From NCBI GenBank assembly GCA_023150875.1, contig JAKLKC010000003.1:124001-188000 (forward strand): a DNA stretch of 64,000 bases, written 5' to 3'. Of the stretch, positions 34,054-42,615 are shown in pieces. Below the pieces are notes generated by a model. It worked only from the letters and a program-made list of their open reading frames with translations. It was not told the DNA's origin and did not search any database. The translations under genes were made by a program, and so were the position numbers. Each line of letters opens with the position of its first letter. Positions within the stretch are counted from its first letter, which is position 1. Source of the DNA: Myxococcota bacterium (lineage in GTDB: Bacteria; Myxococcota_A; UBA796; UBA9615; JAKLKC01).

Positions 34054-36017
34054 GCCGCCACCCCCTGGGAGCCACCCCCCGCGCCCCGGGCCGCGGGGCC
34101 GTGGGGACCATCGTGCCAGAGCTGGAACACCAGCAGGCTCCAAAGGTGGCGGCGGCGGTCCGCCCTCCCCCCCTGGTGCTCGTCCCACAGGCGCCCGACG
34201 GCCCCGGGATCGAAGAGGCCCGCCCGCCGCACCGCCGAGGGCGACAGGAGGTCGCCGGCGATCTCCCGCAGCGGCCCCCGCAGCCAGGGGCCCACGGGGA
34301 GCCCGAACCCCTTCTTGGGGCGGTCCAGCACGGCGGCGGGCAGGAGATCCCGCACGGCCTCCTTCAGGATCCACTTGCCCGAGCGCCCCCGGAGCTTCAG
34401 CCCGGGGGGCATGCGGCAGGCCCGCTCCACCAGGCGGTGGTCCAGCAGGGGCACCCGCACCTCCAGGCTTACCGCCATCGAGGCCCGGTCCACCTTCACC
34501 AGGATGTCGTCCCCCATGTACATCCGCATGTCCAGGTACTGGGCCCTCTCCACCTCGTCCCCGGCGTCGCAGTCCAGCACGTGGGCGCGGGCCTCGGCGA
34601 AGGGGTCGGCGCCCCCCGGGTCGGCGGGGCCGCCCGCGAGGATCCCCCGGGCCTCCTCGGGGAGGAAGGCCCCCAGCCACAGGTTGTTCCGCTCGGGGAG
34701 GGGCCGGGCGGCGGCCTCCAGGAAGCGGCGGAGCTTGTACTCGAAGGTGACGTTCTCGTACCGGGCGGGCAGCCACCCCGCGGCCCTGGCCAGCGCCCGG
34801 ATCGCCGGCGCGGGCAGGAGACCCAGGGGCCGGGCCAGGCGGTGGGCGAGGTAGGTGGGGTAGCCGGCGAAGACCTCGTCCCCGCCGTCCCCCGAGAGCA
34901 CCACCGTCACGCCGTTCTCCTTCACCAGCCGCGACAGGAACCAGGTGGGCACCAGGGAGCCGTCCCCCAGGGGCTCGTCCAGGAAGGACCCGATCCGCTC
35001 CAGCGCCCCGGGCACCTCGGCGGCGCGCACGCGGCCCTCGGTGTGGCGGGTCCCGAGGTGCCGCGCCACCTTCCGGGACCACGAGGACTCGTCGAAGCTG
35101 GCCTCGTCGAAGGCGATGGAAAAGGTGCGGAGATCCGGGACCTTACGGGCCATGACGGCGGTGACCGCGGAGCTGTCGAGCCCCCCCGAGAGCAGGCAGC
35201 CGATGGGGACCTCGCTGACCAGGCGGCAGTCCACGGCGGCCTCCAGGTCCGCCCGCACCGCCGCCGCCCAGCCCCGGGCGTCCCCCGCCGGGGGGAGCGG
35301 CGACCCCTTCCAACCCTGCCCGTCCTTGCGGAAGGTGGGACGCCACCACTCCCGCACCTCCACGTGGCCGTCCCGGGCCACCAGGTAGTGCCCCGGCGAG
35401 AGCTTGTGGACGCCCCGGTAGATGCAGCCCGGGGAGGGCACGTACTCGAACAGCAGGTAGCGCAGCAGGGCCCCGGGATCGACCTCCCGCGGGCAGGCGG
35501 GGTGGGCGAGCAGGGCCTTGAGCTCGGAGCCGAAGAGCAGGTGGCCCCCGGCCTGGGTCCAGTACAGGGGCTTGATGCCCAGGCGGTCCCGGGCGAGGTA
35601 GAGGGCCCCGTCCCGGGCGTCGTGGAGGGCGAAGGCGAACATGCCCACCAGCCGCTCCAGGCACCCCTCGATCCCGAACTCCTCGAAGAGGTGGGGCAGG
35701 GTCTCGGTGTCCCCCTCGGTCCGCAGGACGTGGCCCCGGGAGACCAGCTCGGCCCGGAGGTCCCGGTAGTTGTAGACCTCGCCGTTGTAAACGACCCGGG
35801 TGCGACCCGACGGGCCGGCCTGGGGCTGCTGGCTGCCGGCGACGTCGATGATGGAGAGCCTGCGGCTCCCGAGCCCCACCCCGGGGGCGAGCCACTCGCC
35901 GCCCTCGTCGGGCCCCCGGGGCACGAGGCTGTCCCGCATCGCCCGGAGCGCCGCCCTCGCCTCCGCCTCGGGGAGGGGCGCGGCCTGGAGGGTCAGGAAG
36001 CCCGCGATCCCGCACAT
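34050..36017 (-). CDS. asnB: Asparagine synthetase (glutamine-hydrolysing) family protein
   Basis: A 655-residue class B asparagine synthetase. The N-terminal amidotransferase starts MCGIAGF (Cys2 nucleophile), with RRLSIIDVAGSQQP and YNGEVYNYRDLR. The synthetase domain has the PP-loop LSGGLDSSAV (about residue 275) and LSGDGGDEVFAGYPTYL. It makes asparagine from aspartate, glutamine and ATP. In high-GC bacteria such paralogues with extra neighbours often amidate exported peptides or polysaccharide sugars (eps-associated), so the substrate is not certain. Coupled to the downstream membrane protein gene. Confidence 0.93.
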   Translation of the reverse strand: MCGIAGFLTLQAAPLPEAEARAALRAMRDSLVPRGPDEGGEWLAPGVGLGSRRLSIIDVAGSQQPQAGPSGRTRVVYNGEVYNYRDLRAELVSRGHVLRTEGDTETLPHLFEEFGIEGCLERLVGMFAFALHDARDGALYLARDRLGIKPLYWTQAGGHLLFGSELKALLAHPACPREVDPGALLRYLLFEYVPSPGCIYRGVHKLSPGHYLVARDGHVEVREWWRPTFRKDGQGWKGSPLPPAGDARGWAAAVRADLEAAVDCRLVSEVPIGCLLSGGLDSSAVTAVMARKVPDLRTFSIAFDEASFDESSWSRKVARHLGTRHTEGRVRAAEVPGALERIGSFLDEPLGDGSLVPTWFLSRLVKENGVTVVLSGDGGDEVFAGYPTYLAHRLARPLGLLPAPAIRALARAAGWLPARYENVTFEYKLRRFLEAAARPLPERNNLWLGAFLPEEARGILAGGPADPGGADPFAEARAHVLDCDAGDEVERAQYLDMRMYMGDDILVKVDRASMAVSLEVRVPLLDHRLVERACRMPPGLKLRGRSGKWILKEAVRDLLPAAVLDRPKKGFGLPVGPWLRGPLREIAGDLLSPSAVRRAGLFDPGAVGRLWDEHQGGRADRRRHLWSLLVFQLWHDGPHGPAARGAGGGSQGVAA

Positions 36018-36155
36018 TCGGGGGTCCGCCTGGGGGGGGTTGCGGCAGTGGCGATCACCGGTCCACGGTAGACCCCCGACGCGGGGCGTTCAAGGGCGGC
36101 GACCGCGGTCCGGGAGCCGCCGGGCACCAGGGATCCCGGGCGCGACCGGACGCCG

Positions 36156-36701
36156 TCAACCCGCCCCGAGGGACGCTCGCAGCTCCGCGAGGTGGGCGAG
36201 GTACGCCGCGACGCGGCCCGGATCGGCGATCCGGCCCTGCCGGTAGGGCGTCCGGGCGTCCAGCGCGTCGAGCCGGGCGCGGTCCATGGGGAAGTCGGCC
36301 AGGATCCGGCGCGCGTGGTCCCGGTCCGCCGACTCCCAGCGCTCCACCTTGGCGACCAGCACGTCGTGGGGATGGGGGACCACCAGCCGCACACCCGGGA
36401 CGTCGGGGTCGGTGAGCACGAGGGCTCGGGAACGCCAATCCGAGGGGGCGGCGAAGGTCTCGGCCGCCCAGACCTCCACGTAGGCACCGTGGCGGTCGTG
36501 GTACCACGAGAGCTCGCCCATCAGCGCCTCGACGAGGTCGCCCCGCTCGCGGGGGTCGCACCACACGTCGACGTCGCGGGTCGCGGGCGCGTCGGCCAGG
36601 CGGAACGCCAGCGCGGCGCTCCCGAAGACGACGATCTCGCCTTCGCGGATCAGGCGGGCGGCGTCGAGGAGGATGCGCCGGATGTCGGGGGGGTCAACCA
36701 T
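36156..36701 (-). CDS. Nucleotidyltransferase-like protein (DUF6036/AbiEii-like)
   Basis: A 181-residue protein with the minimal nucleotidyltransferase pattern: VVFGSAALAFRLADAPATRDVDVW, where GS and the DVDVW acidic pair are the catalytic features, then HDVLVAKVERWESADRDHARRIL. This matches the DUF6036 group of the AbiEii/MNT superfamily, often seen as toxin or antitoxin halves. It sits 130 bases downstream of a 108-residue gene on the same strand, a possible partner. Function as a toxin-antitoxin module is inference. Confidence 0.75.
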   Translation of the reverse strand: MVDPPDIRRILLDAARLIREGEIVVFGSAALAFRLADAPATRDVDVWCDPRERGDLVEALMGELSWYHDRHGAYVEVWAAETFAAPSDWRSRALVLTDPDVPGVRLVVPHPHDVLVAKVERWESADRDHARRILADFPMDRARLDALDARTPYRQGRIADPGRVAAYLAHLAELRASLGAG

Positions 36702-36831
36702 GCGTGCCTATCCGGGTGCCCCACTGCTTCTCGGGATTCGAGCCCGTGCCATGCGGCACGGCACCCCCGGCCCGACGGATCGGGCGCGGGCCTTCGGCCC
36801 TGGCACGGGCTCGGGCACGGGCACGGGACCG

Positions 36832-37158
36832 CTAGGGCGACGTGCGTGGATCAGGCGGGCAGGCATGCAGCCATGGATGGAAGCCGGTGAAGGGATGGGA
36901 GCTGACGAGCTGGCGTGCCGAGGGGCCCCGGGCGAAGTCGCTCGGGAGCGCGTCGAAGGGGTCTTCTCCCTCGAGCCAGGCGGCGAGGGGGTGCGGGCCC
37001 TCGAGGACCTCGGCCCAGCAGGCGTCCAGCGCATCGCCGGTCGACCTGAGCCGGCTCGCCAGCGAGGACCGGGCGTCCGGCGCCAGGGCGCGGAACGCCG
37101 CCCGGCACAGGGTCGCCTGGCGTGCGAGGCGGGCGCGGGGGTCGCGTCGGGGGTCCAT
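36832..37158 (-). CDS. Small protein of unknown function upstream of the nucleotidyltransferase-like gene
   Basis: A 108-residue protein, Arg/Ala-rich N-terminal helix then WLEGEDPFDALPSDFARGP and SSHPFTGFHPWLHACPP. No family recognised and no HEPN RxxxxH motif. The amino-acid pattern (aromatics, few low-complexity runs) looks coding. It may be the partner of the nucleotidyltransferase-like gene. The 130-base spacer between them carries a GGCACGG/GGCTCGG low-complexity run at about 36797-36830. Confidence 0.5.
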   Translation of the reverse strand: MDPRRDPRARLARQATLCRAAFRALAPDARSSLASRLRSTGDALDACWAEVLEGPHPLAAWLEGEDPFDALPSDFARGPSARQLVSSHPFTGFHPWLHACPPDPRTSP

Positions 37159-37351
37159 GGGGTCATGGTAGCCAGGGACGGGGCCAGGCGCCACGGGCAG
37201 CGGGGGGACGGCGGCGCGCGGCCGACCTGGCGCTCCCACCGGCCCGGCCAGCGCCGGCCCCCGCGCGGGACTTCCCCCCGGGTGGAGGCGAGCGCATGGC
37301 AGGAGCGGCGCCGGGCGGCCGGGGGCCTGGGGGCCCTCCGGAGGGAGCTGG

Positions 37352-38473
37352 GTGGACCTCCCGCGGGGCCGGCGCCCGATCCCGGTGCGCGTCCTTGGGC
37401 TGCTGCCGCTGTTCGGGTGGGCGGTGGCGCTGGTCCTGTTTCTCGCCTTCACCTCCGCCTTCGAGCTGGTCCTCCTGGGCGTCGTGGCGTCGTCCGCCGT
37501 CGCGGCGCTGCTGGCGCCCATCTCCCGCCGCCTCCCCGGTCCCCGGGCGTTCCGCGGCCCCCTCGCCGCCGTGCTCTTCTTCGCGCTCCTCGGGGGAGCG
37601 ATGGCGGTGCTGGCCCACCAGCTCTGGAGCCCGCTCCGCCGGCAACTGCGGCACCTGGAGCGGCTGGGTGCGCGGGTGGACGAGGCCCTGGCCGCCCTGA
37701 GCGAGTGGATGGGGCTCCCGGACCCCGTCACCCTGGACGAGGCGGGGGACGCGATCCTCCGGCTGCTCACCGGGGGGACGGTGGGACAGGCGGTGGGCAG
37801 CACCGTCCAGGCCCTTTTCGGCCTCGGCCTGGGCGTCGTCCTGGTCACCTTCGGCTCCCTCTACCTGCTGGGCCAGGACCCGGACCGGCTCGTGGAGCCC
37901 GGGGTGCGCCTGCTGCCCCCCCACCGGCGCGCCCAGGCGCGGGACTTCGTCCGGGGGGTCGAGCCGAGGCTCCGCTGGTGGCTCCTGGGCACCCTGGCCA
38001 GCATGACCATCGTCTTCCTGGCGGCGTGGGGTGCGTTCACCCTGGTGGGGATCGACCTCGCTCTGCCCCTCGCCCTGCTCTGGGGCCTCGCCGAGATCGT
38101 GCCCAACCTCGGGCCCGCCTTCGGCGGCCTGGTCGGCCTGGTCCTGGCGATCCCCCAGGGGGGCGACCAGGTCTTCTGGACCGCCGTCGCCTGGCTGGCG
38201 ATCCAGACCCTGGAGGGGTACGTGATCCTCCCGCTGGTGATGCGGGGGGCGGTCCACGTCCCGCCCGTCGTGAGCCTGTTCACGGTGGTCTTCTGGGGCC
38301 GGATCTTCGGCCTCCCGGGCGTGTTCCTGGCGATCCCCCTGGACCTCGTCATCTGGACCGCCATCGAGCGCTTCGTGCTGGGGCGCGGCGAGGGCGGCGA
38401 GGGGGCCGGGGACGTCCCGAGTCCCCCTTCCCCACGCTCGGCGCCCTCCCCGGAGCCGCGCCGTTCGGAGTAG
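37352..38473 (+). CDS. AI-2E family transporter / PerM-like permease
   Basis: A 373-residue integral membrane protein of the AI-2E/YdiK/PerM family: paired N-terminal helices, a soluble helical insert (about 95-160), then helices with FGSLYLLGQDPDR, ALLWGLAEIVPNLGPAFGGL and NxxEGYVILPLVM-like signature (QTLEGYVILPLVMRG). Family members export small molecules or act as antiporters; the substrate is unknown. GTG start with GGAGG seven bases upstream. A Ser/Pro-rich tail ends 32 bases before the kinase gene, so the two may share a transcript. Confidence 0.88.
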   Translation: MDLPRGRRPIPVRVLGLLPLFGWAVALVLFLAFTSAFELVLLGVVASSAVAALLAPISRRLPGPRAFRGPLAAVLFFALLGGAMAVLAHQLWSPLRRQLRHLERLGARVDEALAALSEWMGLPDPVTLDEAGDAILRLLTGGTVGQAVGSTVQALFGLGLGVVLVTFGSLYLLGQDPDRLVEPGVRLLPPHRRAQARDFVRGVEPRLRWWLLGTLASMTIVFLAAWGAFTLVGIDLALPLALLWGLAEIVPNLGPAFGGLVGLVLAIPQGGDQVFWTAVAWLAIQTLEGYVILPLVMRGAVHVPPVVSLFTVVFWGRIFGLPGVFLAIPLDLVIWTAIERFVLGRGEGGEGAGDVPSPPSPRSAPSPEPRRSE

Positions 38474-38505
38474 GATGCTCCGCGCCCGAGCGGACAGGAG
38501 TCACC

Positions 38506-41500
38506 ATGCTGGAGGGACGGGTCGTCGACGGCCGGTTCGCCCTCGACGCGCTGCTGGGCAAGGGCGGCGTCGGGACCGTCTACCGTGCCCGCGATCTGCA
38601 CGACGCGGGACGACCGGTGGCGGTCAAGTTCCTGACCATCCCCTCACCCCGCCACGTCGCCCGCCTCCACCGGGAGTTCAGGGCCATCGCCTCGTTGCGG
38701 CACCCCCACGTCGTGGCGGCGCTGGCGTTCGGGCAGAGCGAACAGGGACCGTACCTCGCCATGGAGCTGGTGGACGGCCTGCCCTTCGACGACGCCCTAC
38801 GGGTGGGCGGAGCGCGCGACGGCCCCGTCCACCCGGACGCCCAGCCCGTGCCCTGGCTCGCGTGCCGGCGAGCCCTGCTCCAGCTCTTCGGCACCCTGGC
38901 CGACCTCCACGACCGCGGCTTCATCCACCGGGACCTCAAGCCGGGCAACGTCCTCATCGACGGCCGCGGCGACGTACGGATCCTCGACTTCGGCCTCGTC
39001 CGGTCCCGGGACGAGTCGGTGGAGCTGACCAGCACCGGCGACGTCGTGGGGACCGTCCGGTACATGGCGCCGGAGCAGCTCGATGGTCGTCGCGTCGACC
39101 ATCGCGTCGACCTCTTCTCGGCGGGGGTGATGGCCTGGCAGGTCCTCACCGGCAGTCACCCGTTCCGGGCCCCCGGGATCTCCTCGCTGGTGGCGCAGCA
39201 CCGGAGCGGTCCCCGGCGCCGCCCGAGGGCTCTGGCGCCGGGGATCCCCCTCTCCCTCGAGGAGGTCCTGCTGCGCCTGGTGGCCGGGGACCCCGGAGAT
39301 CGCTTCGCCTCCGCAGCCGAGGTCCTGAGGGCCCTCCGGGAGGCCGGACTCCTGGAGGGAGAGGACCTGCGCCGGGTCCGTCCTCCCGCCGACCGGGCCC
39401 TCCCCCTCCTGCCCCCCGTCGAACGCCCCGAGGCCGAGGCGGTCCTGGCCGAGGCCGCGGAACACGTCCTCGCGGGGCGGGCGCGGGTGGTGCTGGTCCA
39501 CGGCGAGGCGGGGGTCGGCAAGTCCTGGGTCCTGGACCGGTCCCTGTCCCGCCTGCGCCGGATGGGATTCCTGACCGCGGGACAGCCCGGGGCGTGCCCC
39601 CTCCCCGGCCCGGGGGGAGCCTTCGGCCCGGTGGTGAACCGCATGCTGGCCGCCCTGGCGGGGCCGGACCCCAAGGAATTCGGCGAGCTGGTCGCTTCAC
39701 TGGGGCCTCGACCCGGGAGCCGCTCCAGCTCGGGCTCGGGGGGACCCGAGCCGCGCCGGAACCCGGCGCCAACGCCCGCCGACCCCCGCTCCCGCCGCAT
39801 CGCCGCGTTCGAGGGCTTCCTGCGCATGGTGCGCGAAGCGGCCCGGGTGCGGGGTCCGCTGGCCATCGTGCTGGACGAGCTGCACCGGGCCGATCGCGCA
39901 TCGCTGGAGCTGGCGGACTACCTGGCGAGGGCCTGCCTGGACGACGAAGGCGGCCCCCCCGCGGTCCTCCTCCTGGTGGGGGCGAGGGAGGCGTCGGCGG
40001 GCCAGCCCTCCCTCCGTCCGGGGCGTGCGGGGCTCGCCCGCGTCGCCCTCTCCCCCTTCGGAGCCCGCGAGCTGGAGGAGATCCTGACCCGGGAGCCCGC
40101 GCTCCCCCAGGAGCGGCAGGGGGCGGCGCGACTGCTGATGAGGGCGAGCGACGGCCTGCCGGGGATCCTGGCGGAGGTGGTGGAGGAGTGGGTCCGACGG
40201 GGCTGGGTGCTGAGGACGGCGCGGGGCCTGGAGCTGACGCGGCGCTACCACCAGGAGGCGATCTGGGCGCGGGAGGAGGCCGGGGACGGGAGCCAGACGG
40301 GGGGCTCCGCCACCACTTCCTGGAGCCGGGCGCTCCGGGACGCCCTCGACTCCCTGCCCTCCGACGTGCGCCGGATCGCGAGCAGGATCGCGGTGTTGGG
40401 CCCCAGCGTGGAGTTCGACCTGATGGCGGTCGCGGCCGGGGTGTCGGACTGGGAGCTGCTGGACGCCGTGACGGCGCTGGTGGACGGGGGCATCTTGGAC
40501 GAGGAGGCGGTCTCGGGTTCGACCCGCTACCGCTTCCGGGTGGCGCGGCAGGCCGAGTTCCTCGCCGAGGAGGTGGACGACGACGAGGGGACGCGCCTCC
40601 ACCGCGAGGCCGCCCGGTGGCTCGCCGGGGAGGGGAGGCCCGGGTACGCCGATCCCGGGCGCGTGGCCCGGCATCTGGCGGCGGCGGGGCTCCTGACGGA
40701 GGCGGCGCGGTGGTCCCTGCGGGAGGCGAGGGCGGCCCGGGCGTGTCAGGACCGTCACGGCGCCCTCCGCGCCTTCGAGGCGGCGGCGGTGACGGCCCGG
40801 GAGGTGGGGGACGCCGCGACGCGGATCGAGGCGCTGCGCGGGATCTGTGAGGAGTGCCGGGCCCTGGCCATGACCGAGAAGGGGGTGCGGGCCGCCGTCG
40901 AGATGCGCGAGGTGGCCGCCTGGTACGGACGCCCCGAGGACTCCTGGGACGCCGAGCTGCTGGAGGCGGAGATCCGGCTGGCCGCGGGGGCCGACGCCCT
41001 CGCCGAGTCCAAGCTCCGCCGCCTGGTGGCGGACATGAGCTCCCTCGGCCGCACCGAAGCCGAGGCCCTGCTGGGTCTCGGGCGCGCCTTGGCCCAGCGG
41101 GGCGAGCTCGCCGAGGCTGCGACGCTGTTCGACCGGGCCGCCGCCGCTTGGGCCAGTTCGGGGCGGGAGGCGGAGCGGGTGCGCGCCCTGGTGAACCGGG
41201 CCCACGTCGCGTACCTGCAGGGGGACTTCCGCGAGGCGCTGCGCCGGTTCGACGAGGTTCAGGACTTCCGGGGAGACGTCCGGGTCCGGGCGACCATGCT
41301 GACCAACCGGGCGGTGGTGGAGGGCCTCGCTGGGGATCCCTCCGCCACGACGGCGATGCTGGACGAGGCCATCGACCTCTACCGGGGGGCCGGTGAGCAG
41401 GCGCTCCTCGCCAACGCCATCGCCGCGCGGCTCTGGACCCTGCCCGAGGTCGACTCCGGGATGCGGGATGCGATCAAGGAGGCCGTGGCCTTCTGCCGCC

Positions 41501-41961
41501 GGGCGGGCCTGGCCCCGGTGCTGGGCAACCTGTACTGGGGTCTGGCCCGGGCGGGCGGAGAGGACGGGAGCGTGCGGTCGGTCCAGTCCCTCGCCCGGCG
41601 CGCCTACCGCCAGTATTCCCGGGCGAGGATGCGGGTGCAGATGTGCGCGATCCGCCTGTTCCTGGCGCGGGTGCTGGCCGTGGACGATCCCCCGAGGGCC
41701 CTCCGCCACGCCGAGAGGGCCCTCGCGGACCTGCCCGCGGACCTGGCGGCGACCCTCAGGTGGCAGGTCTCCGCAACCCAGGCGCTGGTGCGGGAGGCGG
41801 CGGGCCGGGAGGAGGAGGCGGCGGATTGGATGGCGAGGGCACGGGAGGAGCTGACCGCGGTGCTGAGGAGCTACGTCGCGGAGGGGGCGACCCCCGAGGA
41901 GCGGGCGGTCCAGTGGAGTCGCCCCCGGGACCTGGTGCGGATCGACGAGGTGCTGGCCTGA
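38506..41961 (+). CDS. Ser/Thr protein kinase fused to AAA ATPase and TPR-like regulatory module
   Basis: A 1151-residue signalling protein. Kinase domain: GKGGVG loop (18-23), K41, H141-R-D-L-K145 and D161-F-G163, with VGTVRYMAPEQLDG as activation segment. Next is an AAA/NB-ARC-like ATPase: Walker A GEAGVGKS (333-340) and LDELHRAD (456-463). The C-terminal 500 residues are Ala/Leu/Arg-rich helical repeats like TPRs. This is the PknK-like layout of myxobacterial and actinobacterial stress kinases. No C-terminal output domain such as GGDEF or PAS-HK is seen. ATG with AGGAG five bases upstream. Confidence 0.92.
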   Translation: MLEGRVVDGRFALDALLGKGGVGTVYRARDLHDAGRPVAVKFLTIPSPRHVARLHREFRAIASLRHPHVVAALAFGQSEQGPYLAMELVDGLPFDDALRVGGARDGPVHPDAQPVPWLACRRALLQLFGTLADLHDRGFIHRDLKPGNVLIDGRGDVRILDFGLVRSRDESVELTSTGDVVGTVRYMAPEQLDGRRVDHRVDLFSAGVMAWQVLTGSHPFRAPGISSLVAQHRSGPRRRPRALAPGIPLSLEEVLLRLVAGDPGDRFASAAEVLRALREAGLLEGEDLRRVRPPADRALPLLPPVERPEAEAVLAEAAEHVLAGRARVVLVHGEAGVGKSWVLDRSLSRLRRMGFLTAGQPGACPLPGPGGAFGPVVNRMLAALAGPDPKEFGELVASLGPRPGSRSSSGSGGPEPRRNPAPTPADPRSRRIAAFEGFLRMVREAARVRGPLAIVLDELHRADRASLELADYLARACLDDEGGPPAVLLLVGAREASAGQPSLRPGRAGLARVALSPFGARELEEILTREPALPQERQGAARLLMRASDGLPGILAEVVEEWVRRGWVLRTARGLELTRRYHQEAIWAREEAGDGSQTGGSATTSWSRALRDALDSLPSDVRRIASRIAVLGPSVEFDLMAVAAGVSDWELLDAVTALVDGGILDEEAVSGSTRYRFRVARQAEFLAEEVDDDEGTRLHREAARWLAGEGRPGYADPGRVARHLAAAGLLTEAARWSLREARAARACQDRHGALRAFEAAAVTAREVGDAATRIEALRGICEECRALAMTEKGVRAAVEMREVAAWYGRPEDSWDAELLEAEIRLAAGADALAESKLRRLVADMSSLGRTEAEALLGLGRALAQRGELAEAATLFDRAAAAWASSGREAERVRALVNRAHVAYLQGDFREALRRFDEVQDFRGDVRVRATMLTNRAVVEGLAGDPSATTAMLDEAIDLYRGAGEQALLANAIAARLWTLPEVDSGMRDAIKEAVAFCRRAGLAPVLGNLYWGLARAGGEDGSVRSVQSLARRAYRQYSRARMRVQMCAIRLFLARVLAVDDPPRALRHAERALADLPADLAATLRWQVSATQALVREAAGREEEAADWMARAREELTAVLRSYVAEGATPEERAVQWSRPRDLVRIDEVLA

Positions 41962-42025
41962 CCGCGGGCCCGGTGGGGCGGGGGCGGCGAGCCCTGGGGC
42001 CCACCACCCTCGCCCCCATGAAGGT

Positions 42026-42496
42026 TCAGAAGTTCTCGAAGTCGCAGGGCTTGAACCAGGTCCGGACGAGGGTGGCCCCGCTCGGGATCTCGCCCTGGCC
42101 GGTCTGGTAGCTCTCCCAGTCGTCGGCGATCTCCTCCGCCTGCGCCTTCCGCGCCGCGCTGGTGCCCGCGCTCACCTGGGAGGGGACCCCCGAGCCCTGG
42201 GGAGTCCAGGTGACGAGCTTGAAGTAGTTGGGGTGGCTCGATCCCATCTCCACCGCCAGGGCCCGCGGCGGTCGTCCCTCGGTCGCGCTCGCGTTCACCG
42301 TCACCAGCCACTCCTCCAGTTGCCAGGGGGTGCTGCCGGTGTCCCTCCAACCCAGGAGGAGTCCGCGCAAGGTGGGGCTCCCCGAGGAGTTGTGCTCCCA
42401 GATCTCCCAGTTGCCTTGCAGCACCTCGCCGGGTCCCGCGCGGTCCGGGCGAAGCCCGGTGGCGGTCGCGGCGGGGGATCCTACGTCCTTGCCCAT
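42026..42496 (-). CDS. Protein of unknown function divergent from the transglutaminase-like gene
   Basis: A 156-residue protein without signal peptide or membrane helix. Visible elements: NWEIWEHNSSGSPTLRGLLL, PWQLEEWLVTVNASA, NYFKLVTWTP, and TWFKPCDFENF at the end. Trp and aromatic content suggests a compact beta-rich fold. No family recognised. The ATG at 42496 is more plausible than the in-frame start at 42574, which runs into the intergenic palindrome. Read divergently from the transglutaminase-like gene and perhaps regulated with it. Confidence 0.65.
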   Translation of the reverse strand: MGKDVGSPAATATGLRPDRAGPGEVLQGNWEIWEHNSSGSPTLRGLLLGWRDTGSTPWQLEEWLVTVNASATEGRPPRALAVEMGSSHPNYFKLVTWTPQGSGVPSQVSAGTSAARKAQAEEIADDWESYQTGQGEIPSGATLVRTWFKPCDFENF

Positions 42497-42549
42497 GGTT
42501 CCGCTCTCCCCTCGTCCTGGACGCGGGGCGGGATGCCCCCTTTCCCTCC

Positions 42550-42588
42550 GGGACGGCATCGGCGATGCTAGCATCGATGCTCCGTCCC
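42550..42588. promoter_or_regulatory. 39-base interrupted palindrome, probable operator between divergent genes
   Basis: Outer arms GGGACGG (42550-42556) and CCGTCCC (42582-42588) flank a perfect central palindrome GATGCTAGCATC (42564-42575). All lie in the 119-base gap between divergently read genes. Symmetry at two levels suggests a dimeric or tetrameric regulator site; an attenuator hairpin for one gene is the alternative. Confidence 0.6.
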
Positions 42589-42615
42589 GTGGGGGCTGGA
42601 GCGGGGAGGAACGTG

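Noticed and set aside
36745-36790. tRNA-like T-arm (CGGGATTCGAGCCCG) near 36755
   Set aside because: No matching acceptor, D or anticodon arms; just a GC hairpin in a spacer.
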